NCBI GenBank assembly: GCA_003224235.1
Contig: QHYU01000053.1
Location: forward strand, 1 to 39,794
From: Acidobacteriota bacterium
GTDB taxonomy: Bacteria; Acidobacteriota; Terriglobia; Acidiferrales; UBA7541
Length of the DNA stretch: 39,794 nucleotides
Direction: 5' to 3'
Of this stretch, positions 16,346-23,600 are shown in pieces (positions within the stretch are counted from its first letter, which is position 1; each line of letters starts with the position of its first letter). Below the pieces are notes generated by a model. It was not told the DNA's origin, searched no databases, and saw only the letters and a list, made by a program, of their open reading frames with translations. A program made the position numbers and the translations under genes.

Positions 16346-16751
16346 AATGGCCTCCGTCAGCTTGCCGAAGGGCAAGCCTTAGCCTCCACCTGGATTGGCT
16401 CTTGGCGCCGGCCAGCTTGAGATGCAGCCAGACAAAGCAGCCACTCAGATTCCTGCTCGTTTGTCCCTGGGCTGGGAGGTGGGGATGAGCCCGCCTGAGC
16501 ATGCATTGCGCCTCTCCTGCTCCGCTCAGACTTTGGGAATTACACAGCAAGATACGACTTCTGCTGCCTGGTGTCAATTCAGATCGCGCTGCTCGATGCA
16601 GCTTCCGCTCGCGCACTACCTGCTGGGGATTCTCTATCTGGATTCGACCCTCAACTTCGACTGAACAACCCCTCTGCCTAGCGCAACATGGGAAGAAAAC
16701 TGGGGTTGGATATTGGCGAGGGGTGCGGGATTGGGGGCACGCTTGGACAGA
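16346..16751. other. Gap without recognisable genes
   Basis: Several short frames on both strands (for example at 16501 and 16713) have no protein-like pattern, ribosome binding site or family similarity. Composition becomes more mixed towards the right, at the edge of the AT-richer accessory region. Confidence 0.5.
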
Positions 16752-17069
16752 TCAATAACCCGCGTTCATGCCAGTTTGGCTTCTGATTGCAGCCTGTTGT
16801 GCGATTGCCGCAAGCTGCGCTTCCGATCTAACCAGGCCTGCTGCGGCGAGCTGATTCAGGAGAGCCTCTATCAACTGCTGGCAGTTGCCAGGCACCGGGC
16901 TGGACCAGGAGTCCAAGACCTGCTCAACCGTTGTCAGAATTGCTGTGTCGGCGGCATTTGCCAGCTGTAGCGAGACGACAAGAGAAGACTCATAATTCGT
17001 GAGCAGGTCCCCCCTTGCCGTTACTCGCAGACGCGTGCGGCGGAGTAGTACAATTCCGTTGGAGGCCAT
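16752..17069 (-). CDS. Hypothetical protein, divergent partner of the HTH-like gene
   Basis: A possible 105-residue protein beginning MASNGIVLLRRTRLRV, with an Ala/Leu/Gln-rich helical middle (VVSLQLANAADTAILTTVEQ, IEALLNQLAAAGLVRSEAQL). I do not recognise a family. Its ATG at 17069 is separated by a single base from the ATG of the opposite-strand gene at 17071. No Shine-Dalgarno sequence is visible, so translation may be leaderless or the frame may be chance. Codon choice looks reasonably coding, with no stretches of improbable residues. In favour is its head-to-head placement with a DNA-binding-like gene; against it is the lack of any known homologue. Confidence 0.35.
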   Translation of the reverse strand: MASNGIVLLRRTRLRVTARGDLLTNYESSLVVSLQLANAADTAILTTVEQVLDSWSSPVPGNCQQLIEALLNQLAAAGLVRSEAQLAAIAQQAAIRSQTGMNAGY

Positions 17070-17076
17070 TATGGCC
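17064..17076. promoter_or_regulatory. 13-bp inverted repeat containing two divergent start codons
   Basis: GGCCAT-T-ATGGCC is a perfect 6-bp inverted repeat around one base. It contains the ATG of the plus-strand gene at 17071 and of the minus-strand frame at 17069. GGAGG at 17061-17065 serves the plus-strand gene, and TACAAT at 17049-17054 could be its -10 box. It could be an autoregulatory operator. Confidence 0.3.
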
Positions 17077-17373
17077 GACGGAACCCTAATAGTGACTCCA
17101 TTTGCATCTACAAAACACACGGCTGAGATTCTTGGTGTGTCCAGTTCGCGAAAGCGTCAACTCTTGAGGATCCTGGAGTCTGAAACGCCTTTCAAACAAG
17201 GTCTTTACATCACTGTAAAACCTTCAAAGAAGAACAAGGGAGCGAGAAAACGGAAGTCTAAGCCTCTTGGGGTTAGCAGCAAGACTTGGACACTTAGGTG
17301 GAAATCCTCAAAGAGGAGCCATGCCTCTAAGAAGGCGCGCGCGCTCTCGAAGGCCAGGAAATCGACCCGCTAG
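17071..17373 (+). CDS. Small basic HTH-like protein upstream of the TIR-like gene
   Basis: A 100-residue protein that opens MADGTLIVTPFASTKHTAEI, followed by LGVSSSRKRQLLRILE. This resembles a short helix-turn-helix of the type 'tAexLGVSxsRxxQL' found in small antitoxins and excisionase-like proteins. The second half is extremely rich in Lys, Arg and Ser (KPSKKNKGARKRKSK, SKRSHASKKARALSKARKS), suggesting nucleic-acid binding. GGAGG at 17061-17065 fixes the start. Its last 53 bases overlap the start of the next gene in another frame, so the two are co-transcribed and probably translationally coupled. An antitoxin or regulator role is inferred from this arrangement, not from a family match. Confidence 0.6.
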   Translation: MADGTLIVTPFASTKHTAEILGVSSSRKRQLLRILESETPFKQGLYITVKPSKKNKGARKRKSKPLGVSSKTWTLRWKSSKRSHASKKARALSKARKSTR

Positions 17374-17917
17374 CGTTTTCCTGAATATCCCCTACGACGA
17401 GAAGTTTGAGAAGCTTTATCTCGCCTATATAGCTGGCGTCAGCGCCTTGGGACTTATCCCACGAGCCACACTGGAGCTTCGAGCAAGCGTCAGAAGACTG
17501 GATCGCATCCTCGCTTTGATAAAGGTGTGCCCCTTCGCCTTGCACGATCTGTCGCGAGTGGAACTCGATAGAACTCCACCGTGCACACCGCGCTTCAACA
17601 TGCCTTTCGAACTTGGACTCTCGGTGGCTTGGGACAAGTTTGGATCAAGACCCCATGGTTGGTTTGTATTCGAGGCCAAGGGTTTTAGGCTCGCAAAATC
17701 GCTGAGTGATCTCAGTGGCACAGATATATACCTCCACAATGGCAGAATAGACGGTGTCTTTAGAGAGTTGTGCAATGCCTTTGTCAGGAGGGACCTGAGG
17801 AAAAGCCTTCCTAAGATTTTGAGAACGGCAGGGGTGAGATCTGCTTTTGAGGCTCGCGTATTCAGAGACGTGTGCGTGCTGGCCAGTGCATCTGCTCGTA
17901 GGAACGTAATCTCCTAA
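17321..17917 (+). CDS. TIR/nucleoside-deoxyribosyltransferase-like protein of unknown function
   Basis: A 198-residue protein from the ATG at 17321 (AAGAGGAG just upstream). After a basic N-terminus it reads VFLNIPYDEKFEKLYLAYI, then GLIPRATLE, LHDLSRVELDR, TPRFNMPFELGLSVAW, WFVFEAKGFRLAKSLSDLSG and IDGVFRELCNAFVRRDL. The order of a first strand plus 'D.S....N.PFELGL' recalls the Rossmann-like TIR and nucleoside 2-deoxyribosyltransferase folds, where the Glu of the 'FELG' segment cleaves or transfers an N-glycosidic bond. I recall it as a recurrent uncharacterised bacterial family, often next to a small partner gene. The likely activity is nucleotide or NAD binding or cleavage (inference). 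Base composition is more AT-rich than neighbours, suggesting transfer. The last 30 residues may be unstructured. Confidence 0.7.
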   Translation: MPLRRRARSRRPGNRPASVFLNIPYDEKFEKLYLAYIAGVSALGLIPRATLELRASVRRLDRILALIKVCPFALHDLSRVELDRTPPCTPRFNMPFELGLSVAWDKFGSRPHGWFVFEAKGFRLAKSLSDLSGTDIYLHNGRIDGVFRELCNAFVRRDLRKSLPKILRTAGVRSAFEARVFRDVCVLASASARRNVIS

Positions 17918-17963
17918 ATCGCGTATCGCAGAATCCGGTCTTTCCACGAAGTTGAGCTTGTGA

Positions 17964-18059
17964 CAGCCACATGCGCGCAGGCCGGAAACCCTAGACTGTC
18001 ACCAAATTGTCACCAAAGACGGCGCAAAACGGGCGAATCGAGCAACCCCAAAAAATTGA
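17964..18059 (+). pseudogene. Possible remnant of a tyrosine-integrase C-terminus
   Basis: A 31-codon open stretch between two stops contains CHQIVTKDGAKRANRATPK. It resembles the tails of phage-type integrases, which often end in variants of 'CH..VTK'. No catalytic RxxR or Tyr region is present nearby, so this is at best an eroded end. It lies just downstream of the TIR-like gene and would fit arrival by integration. Confidence 0.28.
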
Positions 18060-18240
18060 AACTCGTGCTATCTGACGGCTGGCAAAGGGATTTAGTTGGA
18101 TTTTGTGTCACGCACGTTTTGAACTGAGGCGGGCGAGGCGTGCACAGCCCGCTCGACCGGCTGCGGATGCCCATGTCCGGCGAGACACGGAGGATTAGGC
18201 GAGGCCACCCGGTCCACCTAAGAAGATGGAGGCAACACGC

Positions 18241-18298
18241 ATGACAGATCGTAGATAGTTGTATAATATAAGAGTTAAGAAATTGAGTCCTATCTACG
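18241..18298 (+). promoter_or_regulatory. Promoter region of the TonB-dependent receptor with inverted repeat
   Basis: A perfect TATAAT lies at 18262-18267 with ATGACA at 18241-18246 (15-base spacer, shorter than ideal). CGTAGATA (18250-18257) and TATCTACG (18291-18298) form an 8-bp inverted repeat that brackets the -10 box. That placement suggests a repressor operator or a leader structure. Confidence 0.45.
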
Positions 18299-18325
18299 TA
18301 CATCCTCAGCTCCAGAGGTGGCGCG

Positions 18326-20587
18326 ATGATCGGTCGACTTGCCGCCTTCTTTTTATTGTCGGCCATCGTAGCTCAGGCCGCAGAAATCAAAGGCAAAATC
18401 ACCAGTGTCGTCGGTGGCGAAGGGCTCGGACGAGTCCAAGTTTCCGTATTAGAAGCCGGGGTGGCTACGACGACCTCGGTGGATGGCGCCTTCGTCATCC
18501 AAAACCTTGCACCGGGCAATTACACCCTTCGTTTAAATGCAGTGGGGTACCGGCTCGTGACGGTGCCGTTCTCGTTGTCCACTGCTCAGGACGTCAAAGA
18601 GTTTTCCATCAGCATGGCTCCGGACACGTTTCGCCGTACTGAAATTGTGGAAGTGAATGGAGATGTCTTCCAGGGGGGCGATCCTCCTTCAATGAACGAA
18701 ATAAATCTTGTCGCCTCGGAAATCAAGGAAACTTCAACCGTACTCGCAGATGATCCCTTTCGGGCAATTCAGGCTTTACCCGGAGTTTCTGCCTCTGGGA
18801 ACGACGAGTTCTTTGCCCAATTCTCAGTCATGGGCGCGCCGTTCCGCCATGTAGCTGTTTATATTGACGACGTTCTTGTGTCGCGCCCCTTTCACGACAT
18901 TCCTGGCGAGAGTGGCGCTTCCTCGAGCGTGCTGGCGAGCGACACAGTAGAAGAGATGAAACTATTGCCGGTAGCCTATCCCCCCAAATATGGCGATGCT
19001 ACCGGCGCTGCCGTGGACATACGCACACGAGACGGCAGCCGGACCGCTCCGCTCTTCCGCCTCTCGGTGGGCCTCGCCGAAAGCGAATTTCTTGGGGAAG
19101 GACGCTTGGGCAGTACAAAACGGGGCTCCTGGCTGGCCTCTGTTCGAAAAAGCTACTTGGGATATCTGCTGCGGAGCCGTCTTGATTCTTTCACAGATGT
19201 TTCTTTTTACGATGCCAACCTCAAGTTTACTTATGACCTCGCACACAATCACAATTTGAACTTTTATGCCCTGGGTGGCCATACCGATGCTAATGTTCCA
19301 AGCCGCGCTTCACCCTTGGATATCAATGACTTTAAGAAAGGCACCAGTGACTTCATCCTCTCGAGGGTTGGATGGCGGTGGGCCATTACCTCCCACCTGT
19401 TGCTCGACACCCATGCGGCTTATATTCGCTCGCCATTCGAAAATCGCAATTCATTGAAACAGGTTCTAGTTACCGATGATTACGGCGAATGGGTCGGGGG
19501 AACATCCGTCGCTTGGAACTGGAAAAAGGATCAGGTGCTCGAGGCTGGCTGGACGGCCCGTCGTCTGCGCGACAGTGGGTACTCCGCGTTTTACGGCCTT
19601 ACCGGACCGGAATCACGAACACAATTCGGCGTTTCAAATGGCACAGGTCTGCGTCAGAGCGTCTATGCGCAAGGCGCTTTCACGTTCTGGAAAGATCGCG
19701 TGCATGTGCTGGGCGGCCTGCGCGGAGACAGTCAGCAACAAATTGGCGTTCATCAGTTTTCGCCGCAAATCTCCGTATCCATGCGCGCGGCACCTTCCAC
19801 GCACCTTCAATTCGGGTTTGGTCGCTATGCCCAATTCCCGGATTTTCGCCAATTGGCAGGTGATTGTTCCTTTGTTGGGCAGTTGCTACGAACGGCGAAC
19901 CATTTCACTGCTGGGGTGGAGCAGCGTCTCGGCGAATATGCACGGATACGGGTGCAGGCTTTCGATCGCCAAAATGAAAATTTGGTGGGGAGCCGTAACC
20001 CCTTTTCCTGTGGTCCGCTGAGGCCTCCTACCGCGCCGTATCTGCGGGACTATTCCCGTGGCGTCCAGCTGATCCTACAGAGGAGAAGCGCCAATCGCCT
20101 TTCCGGCTGGTTAGGATATACGTTGACTTTTGCGCGCCAGAGGGTCTTATCAATTCTTCTCCCCGGTGCTCCGCTTTTCTTCACTAGCCCTTATGTCCCC
20201 ACATTCGAAGACCAGCGCCATTCCCTCAACGCCGTCGCCAGCTACCGCCTCACTCCCACCATAAATCTTGGCGGAAAATGGCTCTACGGCTCAGGATTCC
20301 CCATCCCGAGCGGCTTCTACGCACTGGTGGGGAATACATTCGTGCCGGTCGGCTTGAATCAAGTGCGGCTTAGCCCCTATGAACGCCTCGATCTACGAGT
20401 GGATAAATCCTGTGCTTTCACTCACTGGAAGCTTACACTGTACGGAGAGGTCCTCAATGTAACCAATCACAACAACCGACGATTCGTCACTTCAACGATT
20501 ATAAATCCATCAACTGGACAAACCTCTGTCCAGACGAGGCGCGGCCTTCCCATTACTCCCACCGCAGGCCTCGTTTTTGAGTTTTGA
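18326..20587 (+). CDS. TonB-dependent receptor with carboxypeptidase-regulatory-like domain
   Basis: A 753-residue outer-membrane receptor. Residues 1-18 are a signal peptide (LAAFFLLSAIVAQAAE). Residues 20-95 form a CarboxypepD_reg-like domain (IKGKITSVVGGEGLGRVQVS, then APGNYTLRLNAVGYR). The plug follows (DPFRAIQALPGVSASGND, VYIDDVLVSRPFHDIPGE, YPPKYGDATGAAVDIRTRDG), then a barrel of alternating aromatic strands ending in GLVFEF with the terminal Phe expected for BAM insertion. It would import a large substrate using TonB energy, but the substrate is unknown. It is shorter than the 1000-residue Oar-like receptors common in Acidobacteriota. GAGGTGGCG precedes the ATG. It stands alone, with no transporter genes beside it. 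Confidence 0.93.
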   Translation: MIGRLAAFFLLSAIVAQAAEIKGKITSVVGGEGLGRVQVSVLEAGVATTTSVDGAFVIQNLAPGNYTLRLNAVGYRLVTVPFSLSTAQDVKEFSISMAPDTFRRTEIVEVNGDVFQGGDPPSMNEINLVASEIKETSTVLADDPFRAIQALPGVSASGNDEFFAQFSVMGAPFRHVAVYIDDVLVSRPFHDIPGESGASSSVLASDTVEEMKLLPVAYPPKYGDATGAAVDIRTRDGSRTAPLFRLSVGLAESEFLGEGRLGSTKRGSWLASVRKSYLGYLLRSRLDSFTDVSFYDANLKFTYDLAHNHNLNFYALGGHTDANVPSRASPLDINDFKKGTSDFILSRVGWRWAITSHLLLDTHAAYIRSPFENRNSLKQVLVTDDYGEWVGGTSVAWNWKKDQVLEAGWTARRLRDSGYSAFYGLTGPESRTQFGVSNGTGLRQSVYAQGAFTFWKDRVHVLGGLRGDSQQQIGVHQFSPQISVSMRAAPSTHLQFGFGRYAQFPDFRQLAGDCSFVGQLLRTANHFTAGVEQRLGEYARIRVQAFDRQNENLVGSRNPFSCGPLRPPTAPYLRDYSRGVQLILQRRSANRLSGWLGYTLTFARQRVLSILLPGAPLFFTSPYVPTFEDQRHSLNAVASYRLTPTINLGGKWLYGSGFPIPSGFYALVGNTFVPVGLNQVRLSPYERLDLRVDKSCAFTHWKLTLYGEVLNVTNHNNRRFVTSTIINPSTGQTSVQTRRGLPITPTAGLVFEF

Positions 20588-21023
20588 TTTGTCGTCACCC
20601 CCGCACCACCTACAAGGAGCTCCGCAAGTCGCTGTAGCGCCGCCGTTACGGTATGGCTTGCGCGCCGTAATCATGCTCCGATAACCATAGCTGGCGGCTT
20701 CACTTCTGGATTTGCGAATACTGCGTAACACATTTCAGGTAGGGTCTGTAGAAGTGGCCGCACTCGGCATTTCGATTCCAGATACCAAAACGGCGATTTT
20801 GGGTTTCAAGACCGCCATTTCTAGACAGCGATCAGCTCGCCCGTTAACCCGGCAATACGTCCATTGAAGGATTTTGTGCAGATCAAGTTCCTCGACCCGC
20901 ACTTCCGGGGTCTCAGGCGTGATTTCACTTGTCCGGTAAGAGCATTTAATCAGGTCATGTGACGCTCAAGACGCATCGAGTTGTAGAGCGACGATTCGGG
21001 GTAGGAGCCTCCGGCAAAGGCGG
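20588..21023. other. Gap without recognisable genes, left edge of the scrambled region
   Basis: No frame of protein-like quality was found on either strand. The sequence is littered with stops. A repeated phrase (ACGGCGATTTTGGGTTTCAAG, ACCGCCATTTCTAG) is not a clear repeat. It may contain further decayed DNA from the split PIN-gene patch that follows. Confidence 0.45.
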
Positions 21024-21473
21024 TTAGGTGCCGTCCTTATCAGCCTCTTTGGCTGCAGAGGGCGGAAAGACCTCCTCTGAAATAACTTGGCTGCCCAATG
21101 CGACCCTCAGTAGTGTTGAGTCTCTCATTCTGTAGGCGCTCTGAATGGCAATCGGAGCCGAATCATCATAGTTGGTCAGCTAACCGAGTGGGGGAAGCGA
21201 CTCCTGCTCCTTCTTGATCTGCTCGGTTTCCTCCGGTGTCGGCAGTTTCTCCGCTTTTGCCCCGGTCGTGTCAGCAAAATGTTTAAGACCGTCGGCTATG
21301 TTGTCGAAGCAAAAGACCGCTGGTTCTGATTGGTACAGCCGAGCCAGCTCTTGGTAAAGAGCAGCATTGAGAAAAATCTTGCCCTCGTGCTCCGTGCCAT
21401 AGTCCGAATCCTTCGTGATGATCCATAGTCTGGGCTTGTCTTGACATTGGCTTAGCCGTTCCTGACCACCTCC
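21024..21473 (-). pseudogene. C-terminal part of a PIN-like nuclease, broken
   Basis: The minus strand reads LSQCQDKPRLWIITKDSDYG, then TEHEGKIFLNAALYQELARL, VFCFDNIADGLKHFADTTGA and KAEKLPTPEETEQIKKEQES. This is the second half of a PIN-like (DUF4935-type) domain, with the acidic pair in TKDSDYG. The upstream limit is an in-frame TGA at 21474-21476, with no good start codon after it. A TAG at 21180-21182 interrupts the frame, yet protein-like sequence (YDDSAPIAIQSAYRMRDSTL) continues in the same frame to the TAA at 21024. The missing N-terminal half appears on the opposite strand immediately to the right, so the gene has been rearranged. PIN domains cleave RNA and are common toxin components. 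Confidence 0.6.
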
Positions 21474-21475
21474 TC

Positions 21476-21754
21476 AGCACCGTAGACGACAGAGTCGTGC
21501 ACATACGTGAGCAACTCCAGAAGATTCGCGAAAAGGTCAACGAGACAAAGGAAGAGTTCAAGAAGCTAACGCATGATCTTTTGGAGCAGGTAAGTCAGTC
21601 TAAAGATGAGGTGTCAAAGGTGCTCGCTGGTCTTTTTTCCCAAGCGGTCGCGCCTAACGAAGGCGAATTGCAACGCGCGCGGGCGCGAAAGGAACGCGGC
21701 AACCCACCCGGCAAGAAAAGCGACCCTCTTGGCGACGAACTAAGCTGGGAGCAG
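21476..21754 (+). pseudogene. N-terminal/middle part of the same PIN-like protein, inverted
   Basis: The plus strand encodes a helical stretch (HIREQLQKIREKVNETKEEF, KKLTHDLLEQVSQSKDEVSK) and then [23 protein letters not shown]. 'GNPPGKK.DPLGD.LSWE' is the conserved block that precedes the 'LWIITKDSDYG' block in PIN-like proteins, and that second block lies on the opposite strand at 21024-21473. Similarity stops at WEQ, exactly where a 17-bp palindrome begins and where the kinase gene of the other strand is cut. No start codon typical of the family (a DTNVLL-type first strand) is present, so the true N-terminus is also lost. Confidence 0.55.
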
Positions 21755-22351
21755 GGCCTGCTCCGGAGACATATAGGCCAGTGTGCCCAGGGCGATGCCA
21801 GGAGTCGTGAGATGCGGTTCGGCAGAGTCCGCGGTTGGTTGTGCCGAAACACCGACAGCCTCGGCCACACGATGGGGTTGTGGCGCTAGCTTGGCCAAGC
21901 CGAAATCCAGTATCTTGGCGTGGCGCCGTTTCGTAATGAAGATATTCGCAGGCTTTATGTCCCTGTGGATAATGCCTTCTCCGTGAGCGGCATCCAGCGC
22001 ATCAGCGATTTGAATGCCTAAGTCCAATAGCTGCTGTCTCTCCATCGGCTCGCCAGCAATGTGGTGCTTGAGCGTCTGACCATCCAGCCACTCCATGACG
22101 ATGAAGGCGTGACCCTCGTACTCCTCAAAGTCGTGAATGGTGCAGATGTGGGGATGATTCAACGCGGAGGCAGCGCGTGCCTCGCGCTGGAAACGCTGAA
22201 GCGCCTGGCGGTCTCTCGCCAAGCCCTCGGCCAGAAACTTGAGCGCGACCAGACGGCCGAGCTTGGTGTCGGTGGCCTTATAGACCACACCCATGCCGCC
22301 GCCACCCAGCTTCTCCAGGATGCGGTAGTGCGAGACTGTCTGGCCGATCAT
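21740..22351 (-). pseudogene. Truncated Hanks-type Ser/Thr protein kinase
   Basis: From the ATG at 22351 the frame encodes [20 protein letters not shown], a complete N-lobe with glycine loop (15-23) and K38 in VALKFL, then [14 protein letters not shown] (catalytic loop), ILDFGLAKL (Mg-binding DFG) and [11 protein letters not shown]. Four residues later it stops at 21740. Normal PknB-type kinases continue with 'RGEELDxRxDIFSLG', the rest of the C-lobe and usually a membrane segment and sensor. All of that is missing, so the 203-residue product lacks the substrate-binding helices and should be inactive. The cut coincides with the palindrome at 21748-21764, beyond which the sequence belongs to a PIN gene on the other strand. 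Confidence 0.8.
21748..21764. repeat. 17-bp palindrome at a gene-breaking junction
   Basis: GGAGCAGG-G-CCTGCTCC is a perfect 8-bp inverted repeat around one base. The plus-strand PIN sequence ends here and the minus-strand kinase sequence begins here. Inverted repeats of this kind can mediate foldback recombination or create chimeric assemblies. Confidence 0.7.
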
Positions 22352-22498
22352 GGCGGAGACAAAGCTTCTGGCTGGCCATACTAGGATGCGCTTGAAAGCT
22401 GGTCAAGGGCCGTTGGCCGGTTGCGCTCCGGCCTCTGGGACTCCGAGCGGGCAGCACGGGTAGCCAGGAGTTCTGGGGGCAAAGAGGTGGCTGTTGAA

Positions 22499-22846
22499 TT
22501 AGTGGTGGCGTTGCGTCTGGCGCAACACGGTTCCGAAGGACCTGCCAGCGAAGGTGACGCCTGATTGGACGCGACCGGTCACGGTGACGTGTGCTCCCTT
22601 TCCGGGCACGCCGAATCCTTCGCTCAGAACCCAGATTCGCCCGGTTCCGTCATCGACTTCGAAAGCGCCCTCGTTCAGCACGCCGAACGATTCCGTGGCT
22701 TGGCCGGAGATGGTGACGTCTTTCCCAGCATATCGCCCGGGGTCGCGATTGATGTCGCCAATCTTGGTCGTCTCACAGCCGACCAGGAAGATCATGACCA
22801 ACACAGACCAGATAAGTAAAACGGAATGGTTTGTGCTCCTATCCAT
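22499..22846 (-). CDS. Small lipoprotein with OB-fold-like domain
   Basis: A 115-residue lipoprotein from the ATG at 22846 (GGAGGG upstream; an in-frame start six codons earlier is less likely). Its N-terminus SVLLIWSVLVMIFLVGC is a signal sequence with the lipobox LVGC. The mature part reads TTKIGDINRDPGRYAGKDVT, ISGQATESFG, FEVDDGTGRIWVLSEGFGVP and GAHVTVTGRVQSGV. The repeated short strands with 'I.gdP..y.gk.V.i.G.V' match the small OB-fold proteins that bind nucleic acids or metal-free ligands in the periplasm. No function is established. It stands alone. Confidence 0.8.
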   Translation of the reverse strand: MDRSTNHSVLLIWSVLVMIFLVGCETTKIGDINRDPGRYAGKDVTISGQATESFGVLNEGAFEVDDGTGRIWVLSEGFGVPGKGAHVTVTGRVQSGVTFAGRSFGTVLRQTQRHH

Positions 22847-23010
22847 GTGTCCCTCCTGCAGCAACGCTCGACGTGCATTGTGCCATGGCTGGGTGATACC
22901 AGAACAGAGATGAGAGACTCGCGACCCACGGGCGCGCCGTTGTATTCAGCCGCTCGCCCGGGCGTTGCCGACGAAGAACCCTGGGGCCGGGCTACAGAGC
23001 TTTGCCGTTG

Positions 23011-23030
23011 GGGCACGGCACGCCGTGCCC
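23011..23030. repeat. REP-like palindrome
   Basis: GGGCACGGC-AC-GCCGTGCCC forms a perfect 9-bp stem with a two-base loop. Similar GC-rich palindromes are scattered between genes in acidobacterial genomes as far as I recall; no second copy is in this window. Confidence 0.6.
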
Positions 23031-23225
23031 GTGCATGCCTGTTCATCATGCCACGGTGCCGCGAATCTCTTTCGAATGCGAGTCTTGCGCATTTTCTTTT
23101 GTCGCCGCTCAGTTTCCCGTTGACATACTTTTTACCTGGGAGGTAACGTGAAGTGCAAAGCCCGCCAAGAGCTTTGCAGAAGCGACTGACATTACATCGT
23201 GACGCTCTTTGCCACCACTACGCCC

Positions 23226-23288
23226 GCAAATCCTTTGGAATGCGCACTTGCGAAAAACGTCCCTGCAAACCCTTTGGAATGCGCATTT
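23226..23288. repeat. Two-copy direct repeat, period 39
   Basis: GCAAATCCTTTGGAATGCGC at 23226 and GCAAACCCTTTGGAATGCGC at 23265 differ at one position and are followed by similar (C/T)TT(G/A)C tails. Two copies do not make a CRISPR, and no cas gene is near. Confidence 0.75.
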
Positions 23289-23600
23289 ACAAAATCATTG
23301 GACTTAAAGTCTCCTGAAATCAACACTTGCAGAAAATATGGGGGTGTCCCCCCTCCTTGCCTCTTGCAATCTTCGTTTGTCAAATTGGTGTTCACCCTGT
23401 GCAGGTTCATCGTGAACCGATTCAGCCTGCCCGGAGGCATGGACTCCCGGACCCGCACTGCTTCTCGCGACGCACCACGAGCCAACCCTCAAGCCCGAGA
23501 TGGCGCAAGAGGAGCAGTACGGGGCGAAAACAGGAAAAGGCGGGTTGCGGCACACCCCGGGGCGCGTCGTTTGTGCTCCGGGTTGGGGTGGAAGAATCTT

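Larger units (their letters stand above)
22847..23600. other. Long gap with intergenic repeats but no gene seen
   Basis: These 754 bases have no credible coding frame. They contain a REP-like hairpin (23011-23030), a two-copy 39-bp-spaced repeat (23226-23288) and a GGGGG-TGT-CCCCC hairpin near 23340. The accumulation of such elements suggests a repeat-rich intergenic island. Confidence 0.55.

Noticed and set aside
23226-23288. Start of a CRISPR array
   Set aside because: There are only two copies with a 39-base period and no cas genes nearby.
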